Shown: positions 26,117-36,170 of the stretch, piece after piece | How the letters are laid out: every line of letters begins with the position of its first letter | Position numbering within the stretch: position 1 is the first letter of the stretch | DNA from: Lachnospiraceae bacterium | GTDB taxonomy: Bacteria; Bacillota; Clostridia; Lachnospirales; Lachnospiraceae | Length of the DNA stretch: 64,000 nucleotides | Reading direction: 5' to 3' | Assembly: GCA_024696825.1 (NCBI GenBank) | Contig: JAILGL010000140.1 | Location: 1-64,000, forward strand | Notes under the pieces: model-generated | The model's database searches: none | What the model was told of the DNA's origin: nothing | Seen by the model: only the letters and a program-made list of their open reading frames with translations | Program-made: the position numbers and the translations under genes

Positions 26117-26150
26117 AAAAGGCAATGAGGTCAAACTTGTTGCCTTTTTT
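26117..26150 (+). terminator. Hairpin with T-run directly downstream of the promoter
   Basis: A 9-bp stem (26117-26125 with 26140-26148) with a 14-nt loop merges into a run of seven to eight T's. It would start almost at the +1 of the preceding promoter and lies 30 bp before the LysR ATG, so it could be an attenuator or end a roughly 35-nt RNA. Confidence 0.6.
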
Positions 26151-26180
26151 TGCGTTTTTAGAAGTAAGGAGGAAGACATT

Positions 26181-27062
26181 ATGAATGAGAAAAGGATTAA
26201 ATATTTTATAGAAGCGGCCAGGACTCTAAACCTGCATAAAGCCTCTCTAAACCTTGGTATAAGTAGTGCAGCCTTAAGTAAACAGATTGCTTCTTTAGAA
26301 GACGAATGGGGTATTTCTCTATTTGACAGAACTAATAAAGGTCTGGTTTTAACCCCGGCGGGAACTGCCATGTATAGAGACATTTGGCGCATTAAGAACT
26401 ATTATCTGAAGGCTCTTAACAATGCGAGACTTGAAAATGACAAGCAGGAACGCCACATTAGAATAGGCATCAGCTCTCTTGGAGGTGGAAAACTCCTACT
26501 AGATGTTTTTGAAAAGCTTCAGTATAGGGATAATTCATTTACCTATGAATTTGTAAACTTTAATATGTCCAAGGAAGAGGTGGAAAAAATTGTAAAAACC
26601 CTCGGTAAAAAAATCGACATTTTATTCAGCGTTTATGATGATTCCATTATAAATAAAGACTTTTGCAAGGCGGTAAAGGTAACTCACGAACGCCTTGCCT
26701 TAGCTGTTCCAAGAAAGCATCCACTTAGTAATAAAGACTGTATAACCCTTAAGGATCTGCAAAAAGAAAAATGTGTCCTTCTTCACAATGCAAAGGATAA
26801 GGATAATCATTTGATAAAAGCGAAGCTAAGTAAATATGGCATAGAAACAGAAAGCTTAGTAAACTATAACGAAGATACCTTCAGTGAATGCGAGAAAAAT
26901 AATAAGATTCTTTTTGTTTTAAACTTCTGGAAACCCCTTAATCCACTTATTAAAATAATGCCTTTAGAATGGGATTGCGTAGTGCCAATATGCATGTATT
27001 ACAGTAAACTCGCCAACACTGACACCTTGGAATTTGTAAAGAGAGTTAAAACCCTTTTGTAA
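26181..27062 (+). CDS. LysR-family transcriptional regulator
   Basis: A 293-aa LysR regulator. The N-terminal winged helix-turn-helix (residues about 1-62) includes YFIEAARTLNLHKASLNLGISSAALSKQI and LFDRTNKGLVLTPAG, in order, as in the family. An effector-binding domain follows (about 90-290), shorter and less conserved than usual. The effector is unknown. The ATG at 26181 has AAGGAGG eight bases before it; the longer reading from 26016 crosses the promoter. Candidate targets are the divergent GGDEF gene or the secreted nitrilase gene that follows; neither is proven. Confidence 0.9.
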   Translation: MNEKRIKYFIEAARTLNLHKASLNLGISSAALSKQIASLEDEWGISLFDRTNKGLVLTPAGTAMYRDIWRIKNYYLKALNNARLENDKQERHIRIGISSLGGGKLLLDVFEKLQYRDNSFTYEFVNFNMSKEEVEKIVKTLGKKIDILFSVYDDSIINKDFCKAVKVTHERLALAVPRKHPLSNKDCITLKDLQKEKCVLLHNAKDKDNHLIKAKLSKYGIETESLVNYNEDTFSECEKNNKILFVLNFWKPLNPLIKIMPLEWDCVVPICMYYSKLANTDTLEFVKRVKTLL

Positions 27063-27223
27063 AAATTTCAAAATAATTTTTATTTTTTTGTCATAACCAA
27101 AGGGTAAACGCAAAATCAAAATATTATACATTTTTTTGCTACATTTTTTCATGGGATTAACCTCACTGTTAACACGAGATAAATTATTGAAATAATCTCG
27201 TGAGAATCTTGAAAAATAGGCAC

Positions 27224-27252
27224 TTGACAGTGATATTTTCTTGTGATAGTAT
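27224..27252 (+). promoter_or_regulatory. Promoter of the secreted nitrilase gene
   Basis: TTGACA (27224-27229), a 17-bp spacer and TAGTAT (27247-27252). Start expected near 27259. Confidence 0.8.
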
Positions 27253-27257
27253 CTGTG

Positions 27258-27269
27258 TCAATCGATTGA
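27258..27269. promoter_or_regulatory. Palindromic operator candidate at the nitrilase +1
   Basis: TCAATCGATTGA is a perfect 12-bp palindrome with a central CG, placed over the predicted start site. Central-CG palindromes are typical of LacI-family operators, but LysR or other regulators are possible. Confidence 0.5.
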
Positions 27270-27270
27270 G

Positions 27271-27317
27271 ACAAAGGAGTCACCTTCCCGATTAAGGCGA
27301 CTCCTTTGTTTTTTTTT
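27271..27317 (+). terminator. Strong intrinsic terminator in the nitrilase leader
   Basis: An 11-bp perfect stem (27271-27281 with 27299-27309) continues into an inner 4-bp stem (27283-27286 with 27294-27297) and is followed by eight T's. It lies between promoter and gene, so most transcripts should stop after about 60 nt unless read-through is controlled. Confidence 0.85.
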
Positions 27318-27370
27318 GGGCCCAATGTTTTCCCACCAAAAAACACTTTTGATATAGGAGGATAAGTATT

Positions 27371-30079
27371 ATGAATCATAAAAAATTATTTGAAAGTATT
27401 TATAAGAAATTTACTGTTGCTGCTGTAACAACTGCCATGACTCTTACCTTGGCAGCTCCATATGAAGCAGGTGCAGCAGTAACTAAAGAAGTGACAGTTA
27501 CAAGCTCAGAGAGACTTGAACAGCCTGTTAGTTCATATAAATTTGCAGCTAATGAGCTTGGGGTTGTTAACTTCCACCCTACATGGGGAGATAAAGAAGC
27601 TAATATCGAAAGCATGAAGAAATACATTGATGAAGCCTATAAATTAGGTGTAAAAATCCTTTTATTCCCTGAAATGTGTGTTACCGGTTATGTTTCATCC
27701 AGTAACCCTGAGTCAGAGGATTATAAATGGGCTGTTTCATCTGCAGAGTATTTAAATGGTCCTACAGCAAAAACCTTTGGAAAAATTGCTGACGACTATG
27801 ATATGTGGATAGTTTATGGAGCAACTGAGAAAATCGAGGGAGATGACGAGCATGCGTATAACTCAGCATTTGCCTGTTCTCCAGAGGGTGATGTTACAGC
27901 ATATGAGAAAATTCACCCTGTTGAGGGTTCTTGGTGTACACCTGGTGAAACCCCAGTCCTCCTTGATGCCGGGGAGTATGGTAAGATTGGTTTAAGCATC
28001 TGTTATGATACATATGCAACACCTGAGCTTTCCAGATACTATTCTGCACAGGGTTGTAACCTCCTATTAAACCCTACTGCAACCTCTCGTGGTTATTCAC
28101 TTACAGATGATTCTAAATGGGAGTGGTATTATAAAAACCGTATCGAAAGTGCTTGTTCTCGTGAAGGTTTTACAATGTTAAGTGCCGATTTAGTTGGTAA
28201 GGACGGCTTAAATGATAAGTACACCTTCCCAGGTGGTAGTGTAATTCTTAGTGGTGCTTTCTCAGGACCTGCTTATTATGGTGGTACTGCAGATGCTAAT
28301 GGTAAGGCTAATCCAAAGGCCGATATTATAACCGGTGAAGAAGGCTTGGTTACAAATGTAGCTGAGTGCTCAACCAGATCAAGCGGTGCCTGCAACAATA
28401 AGGATTTTAATCCTGAACTATATACTACCCTTTATAAGGAATTAGCAGATAAAAAAGCAAGTGGCGAAACATTGAGCTACAAGTATACAGGTAAGAGTAC
28501 TCCAAGAGCTGCAACAGTTAATATGACAGGTTATTGGGGTAATAAGGAAAAGACAGTTGATAAGATGATTGAATACATTGAAGAAGCAGCAGAAGAAGGT
28601 GTGGACATCCTTGTATTCCCTGAAACAGTTCTTTCAGGATATGGATATGTAACTCCTGATAAAGATCCATTTTATCATAAATACGGTGTTTCAATGCAGG
28701 TTGCAACTGCAGAAACAATCCCGGGTGCAACTACTAATTTATTATCTGAATATGCCAAGAAATATGATATGTACATTATCTTTGGTATGACTCAGAAGGA
28801 AAAGAAATATAAAATGTATGAAGAAACCTTTTACCGCGCCGAAAGCAGAGGTGCAGTTGAAAAGGTTTATAACTCAGCAGCTATCTTAGGTCCTGACGGA
28901 TCAATAGATTCTTATCAGAAGATTCACCGTGCAGGTGACGAGGATCAGTGGTCAGCATGCGGTAAAACTCCTAAGATTATAGATACAAAATGGGGTAAGA
29001 TTGGTGTAGACATTTGTCGTGATGGTCATTTCTATCCTGAGCTTGGTCGTTATTACGCAGCTATGGGATGTACCATGTTCATCCACCCTACAGCAACTAC
29101 CGGAAATGCATGGTATCGTGAATCAAGAATCGCATCTTATACAGACCGTGACTGCATGAATGCAATTACCTGTAACCTTCTTGGTGGTGACGGTATCTAC
29201 GATCCAAGTAAATCCTTTGACCCTACAGATGACGAAGCAAACTTCGACGAGAATGGAAACTTCATCGGTGGTGATGAAATTCCTGAACCAATGGATTATG
29301 ATGCAGACAACGATTACTGGAAATCCGAAAACTGGATTGGAACCGGCGGAATATTTAACAGTACAAGTTTAATTATCACCAAGCAGAGATCAAATGTAAG
29401 CTTAAATGGTACCGGTTCTGAATCAGAAACCTATGCAGAAAATGGTCTTACAAGTCCTTTAGGTCTTGAAATCGCAGATATGGATATGAGTAGAGCAGGT
29501 TTCTCAATCGCAGGATTTAACCCTGGTTTATTCTCAAAAATGTATGACAAGCTCTCTGTATTATACCGTGGCGGATACACTTCTATCTACGAAGAAAATG
29601 CAGTTAGTGAGCCTGTAACTCTTAACTATAAGGTTATGTCAGATACAGTACTTGCAAGTGCTGCCCCTGCTTCACCAGAGGTAAGTACTTCACCAGCTGT
29701 AAGCGCATCACCTGAGGTAAGTGCTTCACCTGACGCTTCTGCTAGTCCTACTTCTGATGCTTCAGTATCACCTTCACCTGAAGCTGAGGTTAAGGCACCT
29801 GACAAGGTTAAAAAGGTAACAGCTAAAAATGTAAAGGGTAAGAAAATAAAGCTTACCTGGAAAAAGGTTTCAGGAGCTAAGGGTTATGAGATAAAGTATT
29901 CTTACAAGAAGAGCTTCAAAGCTTCAACTACTGAAACTACTACAAAGACTTCTTACAAATTAAAGAAGCTTAAGAAGGGCAAAAAATGCTTCATTAAGAT
30001 TCGCGCATATAAGCTTAATGGCAAGAAAAAGGTATATGGTAAATGGAGCAGTAAGGTTAAGGTTAAAGTAAAGAAATAA
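27371..30079 (+). CDS. Secreted protein with two nitrilase (carbon-nitrogen hydrolase) domains and an FN3 module
   Basis: A 902-aa exported protein. A signal peptide (cleavage near residue 35) is followed by two carbon-nitrogen hydrolase domains (about 55-345 and 378-720). Both keep the Glu-Lys-Cys triad: Glu101, Lys180 and Cys211 in the first; Glu418, Lys517 and Cys549 in the second. A Ser/Ala/Pro linker (about 755-800) leads to a lysine-rich fibronectin type III domain (about 808-902). This superfamily hydrolyses amides, nitriles or carbamoyl groups and is normally cytoplasmic and single-domain, so an exported tandem form is unusual. The substrate is unknown; an extracellular amide from plant or wall material is possible. 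Ribosome site ATAGGAGGAT. Confidence 0.88.
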   Translation: MNHKKLFESIYKKFTVAAVTTAMTLTLAAPYEAGAAVTKEVTVTSSERLEQPVSSYKFAANELGVVNFHPTWGDKEANIESMKKYIDEAYKLGVKILLFPEMCVTGYVSSSNPESEDYKWAVSSAEYLNGPTAKTFGKIADDYDMWIVYGATEKIEGDDEHAYNSAFACSPEGDVTAYEKIHPVEGSWCTPGETPVLLDAGEYGKIGLSICYDTYATPELSRYYSAQGCNLLLNPTATSRGYSLTDDSKWEWYYKNRIESACSREGFTMLSADLVGKDGLNDKYTFPGGSVILSGAFSGPAYYGGTADANGKANPKADIITGEEGLVTNVAECSTRSSGACNNKDFNPELYTTLYKELADKKASGETLSYKYTGKSTPRAATVNMTGYWGNKEKTVDKMIEYIEEAAEEGVDILVFPETVLSGYGYVTPDKDPFYHKYGVSMQVATAETIPGATTNLLSEYAKKYDMYIIFGMTQKEKKYKMYEETFYRAESRGAVEKVYNSAAILGPDGSIDSYQKIHRAGDEDQWSACGKTPKIIDTKWGKIGVDICRDGHFYPELGRYYAAMGCTMFIHPTATTGNAWYRESRIASYTDRDCMNAITCNLLGGDGIYDPSKSFDPTDDEANFDENGNFIGGDEIPEPMDYDADNDYWKSENWIGTGGIFNSTSLIITKQRSNVSLNGTGSESETYAENGLTSPLGLEIADMDMSRAGFSIAGFNPGLFSKMYDKLSVLYRGGYTSIYEENAVSEPVTLNYKVMSDTVLASAAPASPEVSTSPAVSASPEVSASPDASASPTSDASVSPSPEAEVKAPDKVKKVTAKNVKGKKIKLTWKKVSGAKGYEIKYSYKKSFKASTTETTTKTSYKLKKLKKGKKCFIKIRAYKLNGKKKVYGKWSSKVKVKVKK

Positions 30080-30177
30080 TTCTACCTTAAAACATAACGT
30101 CTTAGTTAAAAATTTAAGAACCTATGTAAAACAATAAAATAGATTTAATACTAAAAGCATACTTAAAATTATTAAAG

Positions 30178-30259
30178 GGCTGCCGGCTAAAGTAAAACTG
30201 ACTTATGATATTTATTTTTCATCTCCTTGTTTGGTCAGATTTGGTCGGCGGCTTTTTTT
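30178..30259 (+). terminator. Long nested hairpin terminator after the nitrilase gene
   Basis: An outer 8-bp stem with two G-U pairs (30178-30185 with 30246-30253) closes a 60-nt loop that contains a second stem (30195-30202 with 30234-30241, 7 of 8 matched). Seven T's follow. The nesting is more elaborate than a plain terminator. Confidence 0.65.
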
Positions 30260-30334
30260 GTTGTCTTGCAAAATTATTCAAAAAAAAATATATTCTTTTC
30301 TAACAAAATTAATTCTTATTTTATATAGTTATTT

Positions 30335-30363
30335 TTGACTTTATAAAGCATTTGTGGTAAATT
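30335..30363 (+). promoter_or_regulatory. Promoter of the YihY gene
   Basis: TTGACT (30335-30340), a 17-bp spacer and TAAATT (30358-30363). Confidence 0.6.
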
Positions 30364-30457
30364 ACTATGGTAATAGAAACTTGAAGAAATCAAGTATTTT
30401 TATGTAATTTTTTTATATAATTTTTAATGTGAAACTGTCACAGGTTAGAAGGGTAAA

Positions 30458-31657
30458 ATGTCTCAAAATAATTATTTAAAGCAGACAAAAAAATATACTA
30501 AAAAAATGACTAAGAGGGCCAAAAAAGTGACTAAAGAAGCTAAGAAAGCTCATAGTAAATTTTGGAATTTCCCTCCGATAAAGTTCATTGGATGGTTTAT
30601 GGATAATGTTATGTATAGTAATGTTGCCGCTAATGCCGGCATGGTTTCTTATATGTTAATATTATCCTTTTTCCCGTTCTTTATTTTTGTATTTGCCCTT
30701 CTTAAAAATACACTTATTCCAGAAGAATTATTAATCAATGCAACAGATACTATTCTTCCAGAATCATTTCACACCTATTTACATGACCTTATCGGTGCAC
30801 TCTATAGAAATGCTTCTGTTTCTATAGTATCCATCACCATCGTCATGGCTGTATGGCTCGGTTCCAGAGCAACTCTTGCCATTATCGTTGGTCTCGACAA
30901 GGTTTATGGCATTAAAACCATGAGAAAATATATTCCTGCAAGACTTCAGTCAATGCTTTACACTGTACTCTTTGCATTTCTTATATTATTCTCTCTTACT
31001 GCACTGGTATTTGGTAACTCTCTTTTAGATTATTTTGCAAAAGAGTATCCTAATGCAGCTCCAGCTCTTGATCTTATTAACTCTTTAAAATCTTATATCA
31101 GTTACTTCGCTATGTTCTTACTCTTCTTAATAATGTACAGATTTATACCTAATCATCAAAGAGCTGAAGGACATCATAGACGAGTAACCTTTATAGATCA
31201 GATTCCTGGCGCCCTTATAAGTGTTTTCTTCTGGGGTGTTTATTCCTATATTTATTCTATTTTCATAAGACATAACTATTATGCATCCTTCTATGGAACC
31301 ATGACCACCATCGCTCTTCTTATGGTATGGCTCTATTTCTGTATGTATATTTTCTTCGTAGGAGGACTTATTAACTCCCTCCTCTACAAATATAAATTCT
31401 TCAGAGGCGTTAAACTCTTCATTCTAAAACACATGCGCAAAAGAAGACTTCTCAAAAAAGCCGCAGACAAGCTTGCTGAAAAGATAGAAGAGGCAGATAA
31501 GATTGAGGTTGTTGAAGGTGATGAGGAAGTTGATGGGGTTGATGAAGTTGGTGGGGTTGAAGGTGATGAAGTAGTTGATGATGGGGTTGAAGGTGATGAA
31601 GTAGTTGAAGGTGTTGAAGAAGTTGAGGATAATGTTGATAGTAAAGATAATGCTTAA
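30458..31657 (+). CDS. YihY/BrkB-family membrane protein
   Basis: A 399-aa integral membrane protein of the YihY/UPF0761 family. The N-terminal 35 residues are strongly basic; about six membrane helices follow (roughly 60-320), with the family segments NAGMVSYMLILSFFPF, AVWLGSRATLAII and PGALISVFFWGVYSYIYS. Its molecular function is unknown; older tRNA-processing annotations of the family are not supported. The last 55 residues are an acidic, Val/Glu/Asp/Gly tandem repeat not found in the core family. Ribosome site AGAAGGG. Confidence 0.88.
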   Translation: MSQNNYLKQTKKYTKKMTKRAKKVTKEAKKAHSKFWNFPPIKFIGWFMDNVMYSNVAANAGMVSYMLILSFFPFFIFVFALLKNTLIPEELLINATDTILPESFHTYLHDLIGALYRNASVSIVSITIVMAVWLGSRATLAIIVGLDKVYGIKTMRKYIPARLQSMLYTVLFAFLILFSLTALVFGNSLLDYFAKEYPNAAPALDLINSLKSYISYFAMFLLFLIMYRFIPNHQRAEGHHRRVTFIDQIPGALISVFFWGVYSYIYSIFIRHNYYASFYGTMTTIALLMVWLYFCMYIFFVGGLINSLLYKYKFFRGVKLFILKHMRKRRLLKKAADKLAEKIEEADKIEVVEGDEEVDGVDEVGGVEGDEVVDDGVEGDEVVEGVEEVEDNVDSKDNA

Positions 31658-31720
31658 CTTGCTTAATTCTCGCGCTACTGTTGTGATTATGTTAATCAAA
31701 TTTATCGAATATAGAACGAC

Positions 31721-31766
31721 ATAAGCTAAATCCATTACTATAATGCTGATTTAGCTTATTTTTTTG
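31721..31766 (+). terminator. Terminator of the YihY gene
   Basis: A perfect 12-bp stem (31721/31732 with 31748/31759) is followed by TTTTTTTG. Confidence 0.85.
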
Positions 31767-31830
31767 AAATTTCTCCACTCCCACCATCATTTTCTAAGCT
31801 AAATCCACCACCTAATCGCTGATTTTGCTT
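31723..31830. repeat. Duplicated hairpin between the YihY gene and gdhA
   Basis: The sequence AAGCTAAATCCA...GCTGATTT.GCTT occurs twice, at 31723-31757 and 31796-31830, in the same orientation with the same hairpin fold. The second copy has one changed arm base and no long T-run. Confidence 0.7.
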
Positions 31831-31859
31831 AACCACTAAAAATAATTATATTAATATAA

Positions 31860-33326
<1,467 letters not shown>

Positions 33327-33427
33327 TTAATGATTTGATTGAAATTAATTGATATTTAGTTGATATTTAATTATTAATAATAAGCAAGTAATTTATGTTC
33401 TAATAAACCCATTTATAAGAATATAGT

Positions 33428-33464
33428 AAGACCGTCGGTACGGATGTGCCGGCGGTCTTTTTTA
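33428..33464 (+). terminator. Terminator of gdhA
   Basis: A 14-bp stem with wobble pairs (33428-33441 with 33446-33459) has a 4-nt loop and is followed by a T-run. It is convergent with the next gene. Confidence 0.85.
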
Positions 33465-33479
33465 GTTTTTCAAATTTTT

Positions 33480-34697
33480 TTATTTCTCAGATACGAAGCA
33501 GCCGTCCTCGCTGTAGTAGTTCTTCTTTCCTACCTTCTGGACTGTCTGAATCATAAACGAATTATATTTGCTACCTGCTTCCTTCTTTACGGTTACCTGA
33601 TTTGACTTAGTTGTAAAGAGATTCTGATATTTCTTTTTCTTTGAATTATATCTTCTGATTCTGTAGGCTGTAGCACCCTTTACCCTTGTGAAGCTCACAG
33701 TGACTGTATCAGAAGTTTTTTTCACAACCTTATACTTCTTAACTTCCTTTGGTAAAATCTTAAATTTAACGGTCTTAGTGCCTTTATAATTGCCTTTGAA
33801 CTTTATCTTTACTGTCTGAGTACCAACCTTTTTAAGATTTGTTTTCTTTTTGATGGTATAATCAGTCTTTTTGTAGAGCTTCTTAGTTTTCTTATCATAA
33901 ATCTTTGGAGTAATTTTCTTACCCTTATATGTATAATTTAAGGAAAATACCTTTCCTACTTTTTTCGCATTTATTTTAAATGTAATGCTCTTCTTATCAA
34001 CATTTCCTGCATATCCGACTACAGTGATGGTTCCTGTTCCCTTATTAATATTGTTTTTATAGGTTACATAGTAATCTTCATTTTCAGTAAGGGTTTTTCC
34101 TTCCTTGGAAACAACCTTAACAACCGGCTCAATCTCAGAACCTGTATATGTGTAAGCTGTCTTAGTTGTTGTGATGGTAGAATTCTTAATAACAGCTGCA
34201 CCTGAGGTTGCAGCTGCATCCCCCTTAACATACAGATTAACCTTGAAGCTTATAGGAGAACTAACTGCTACATCACTTCCAATCATATAATAATAAGTCT
34301 TTCCTGCTGTAAGACTCTGCTCAAGATAAAAGTTAGAATTAATGGTTGATAAATCTTTATTAGATGCTATAAATGATTCGCTACTGTCATAAAGAATAAC
34401 CATTGGATCATAATTTCCTTCAGAGCTTATAACATATGTATCTGTCTTTTCAGGTACAAATTTATAATAAAGCTTCTCTGTTGATTCCTTGATTACACAG
34501 TTTATACTTCCTGTTGATACTGCTGTTGCTGTCTTAAATCCATTAGTTTCTACTGTTTCTGCAGCTGCCTGTGCAACTACATTTGAATCAGGATTATTAC
34601 CTGCAAAGCAATTAAAGCTGTCTCCTGCTGCAACTCCTGTCATAGCTATTATAGCTGCCATGGTCAATGATACAAGTTTGGAAATCTTTCTAATCAT
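33480..34697 (-). CDS. Exported protein with PPC-like and lysine-rich repeat domains
   Basis: A 405-aa secreted protein of unknown function. A signal peptide (about residues 1-32) precedes a beta-sandwich resembling a bacterial pre-peptidase C-terminal domain (about 58-155, with KLYYKFVPEKTDTYVIS and LTAGKTYYYMIG). Two lysine-rich Ig-like repeats (about 170-320) with ENEDYYVTYKNNIN and a final FN3-like module (about 325-400, ATAYRIRRYNSKKKKY) follow. The repeat type is common in wall-associated proteins of Lachnospiraceae. No catalytic domain is seen, so binding or scaffolding is likely. Ribosome site AAAGGA. Confidence 0.8.
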   Translation of the reverse strand: MIRKISKLVSLTMAAIIAMTGVAAGDSFNCFAGNNPDSNVVAQAAAETVETNGFKTATAVSTGSINCVIKESTEKLYYKFVPEKTDTYVISSEGNYDPMVILYDSSESFIASNKDLSTINSNFYLEQSLTAGKTYYYMIGSDVAVSSPISFKVNLYVKGDAAATSGAAVIKNSTITTTKTAYTYTGSEIEPVVKVVSKEGKTLTENEDYYVTYKNNINKGTGTITVVGYAGNVDKKSITFKINAKKVGKVFSLNYTYKGKKITPKIYDKKTKKLYKKTDYTIKKKTNLKKVGTQTVKIKFKGNYKGTKTVKFKILPKEVKKYKVVKKTSDTVTVSFTRVKGATAYRIRRYNSKKKKYQNLFTTKSNQVTVKKEAGSKYNSFMIQTVQKVGKKNYYSEDGCFVSEK

Positions 34698-34766
34698 ATG
34701 TCTATCCTTTCCTTGTCCTTAGGGCATCTAAGAGCCCTCCTTAAATGTGTTTTCTTCCTAAATTTA

Positions 34767-34819
34767 CAAAAAAGGCGTTACAATTAAATAATTAATACTA
34801 ATTTTTAACTGTAACGCCT
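34767..34819 (-). terminator. Terminator of the rplK-rplA operon
   Basis: A 10-bp stem (34773-34782 with 34810-34819) with a 27-nt AT-rich loop is followed on the minus strand by a T-run, 31 bp after the rplA stop. Confidence 0.8.
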
Positions 34820-34850
34820 GAATTTATTTGTTTATCAAATGGTCTAAGAA

Positions 34851-35543
34851 TTAGATATATTTAGCTGTTGAAAGCTTGATTCCAGGACCCATGGTTGATG
34901 TAATTGTAACATTCTTGAAGTACTGACCCTTAGCAGCTGATGGCTTAGCCTTAACAAGTGCTGCCATAAGAGCGTCAACGTTCTCAAGTAACTTATCTTC
35001 TTCAAATGAAACCTTACCAACTGGTACATGTACAATGTTAGCCTTGTCAAGTCTGTACTCAACCTTACCAGCCTTAATATCGTTAATAGCTGTTGTAACA
35101 TCCATTGTAACTGTTCCAGCCTTAGGGTTTGGCATAAGACCCTTAGGTCCGAGTACACGTCCTAAACGTCCTACAACACCCATCATATCAGGTGTAGCAA
35201 CTACTACATCAAACTCAAACCAGTTCTCGTTCTGAATCTTAGGAATAAGATCTTCAGCACCTACATAATCAGCACCTGCTGCTGTAGCCTCATCAGCCTT
35301 AGCTCCCTTAGCGAATACAAGTACTCTTACGCTCTTACCTGTTCCGTTAGGAAGAACAACAGCGCCACGAACCTGCTGATCAGCGTGACGTCCATCTACT
35401 CCAAGTCTGGCATGAATCTCAACTGTTTCATCAAATTTAGCTGTTGAAGTTTCTTTTACGAGCTTTACTGCCTCTTCAACATCATACTGCTTACTTCTAT
35501 CAACTTTCTTAGCAGCCTCTAAATATTTTTTTCCTCTTTTCAT
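34851..35543 (-). CDS. rplA: Ribosomal protein L1
   Basis: A 230-aa L1 protein of the large subunit. It binds the mobile L1 stalk of 23S rRNA and moves deacylated tRNA out of the E site. Typical motifs are [24 protein letters not shown] (in pieces) and [15 protein letters not shown]. It is the last gene of the rpmG-secE-nusG-rplK-rplA run, 150 bp after rplK. That gap could hold the L1 autoregulatory site, which I cannot identify with confidence. Confidence 0.98.
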   Translation of the reverse strand: MKRGKKYLEAAKKVDRSKQYDVEEAVKLVKETSTAKFDETVEIHARLGVDGRHADQQVRGAVVLPNGTGKSVRVLVFAKGAKADEATAAGADYVGAEDLIPKIQNENWFEFDVVVATPDMMGVVGRLGRVLGPKGLMPNPKAGTVTMDVTTAINDIKAGKVEYRLDKANIVHVPVGKVSFEEDKLLENVDALMAALVKAKPSAAKGQYFKNVTITSTMGPGIKLSTAKYI

Positions 35544-35693
35544 AAATAAAAACCTCCAAAGTGGTGTTAACGGCGAGTGGAAATGCCTCCCACAACGTCC
35601 AATTTCTTAGTAACTGTCTTTTTGCGATAATGTGTAAATCTATGTTTTAAAAACGAAGCTCTGTTATTTAATAATTATATCAGAACTATAAAA

Positions 35694-36119
35694 TTACTCT
35701 TCTACAGTAACACCCATACTACGTGCTGTACCAGCGATCATGCTCATAGCAGTATCGATGTTAGCAGCATTTAAGTCTGGCATCTTAAGCTCAGCAATCT
35801 CGCGAACCTTATCCTTTGAGATAGTAGCTACCTTAGTCTTGTTAGGTACGCCTGATGCCTTCTCGATGTTACATGCCTTCTTAATAAGAACTGCTGCAGG
35901 TGGTGTCTTAGTAATGAAACTAAAGCTCTTATCCTGATATACAGTGATAACTACAGGTATAAGCATACCTTCCTGATTTGCTGTTCTAGCATTAAACTCT
36001 TTTGTAAACTGTACAATATTAACACCGTGCTGTCCAAGTGCAGGACCAACTGGTGGAGCTGGTGTAGCCTTTGCAGCAGGTATCTGTAATTTAATATATC
36101 CTTCGACTTTCTTAGCCAT
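35694..36119 (-). CDS. rplK: Ribosomal protein L11
   Basis: A 141-aa L11 protein that binds the GTPase-associated centre of 23S rRNA. The N-terminal [22 protein letters not shown] segment (in pieces) and C-terminal [11 protein letters not shown] are diagnostic. It has a good ribosome site (AGGAGGAAT) and lies 51 bp after nusG. Confidence 0.98.
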   Translation of the reverse strand: MAKKVEGYIKLQIPAAKATPAPPVGPALGQHGVNIVQFTKEFNARTANQEGMLIPVVITVYQDKSFSFITKTPPAAVLIKKACNIEKASGVPNKTKVATISKDKVREIAELKMPDLNAANIDTAMSMIAGTARSMGVTVEE

Positions 36120-36170
36120 TTTGTAAATTCCTCCTTTTTATGTACATCCTAATGATATACACCGTACATA

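Larger units (their letters stand above)
27063..27370. other. 308-bp control region of the nitrilase gene
   Basis: It holds an inverted repeat near 27173-27203 (CACGAGAT...ATCTCGTG) without a T-run, then the promoter, an operator-like palindrome and a strong hairpin terminator listed separately. No gene is present. Confidence 0.6.
30080..30457. other. 378-bp region between the nitrilase and YihY genes
   Basis: No gene. It contains a large structured terminator (30178-30259), the YihY promoter (30335-30363) and a small 6-bp hairpin with a T-rich tail at 30379-30400 in the YihY leader. Confidence 0.6.

Noticed and set aside
27173-27203. CACGAGAT/ATCTCGTG inverted repeat as the terminator of the LysR gene
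   Set aside because: No T-run follows and it lies over 100 bp beyond the stop; it remains an unassigned inverted repeat.
31723-31830. Possible miniature transposable element
   Set aside because: Only two copies in the window, no target-site duplication visible and no terminal repeats beyond the hairpins.
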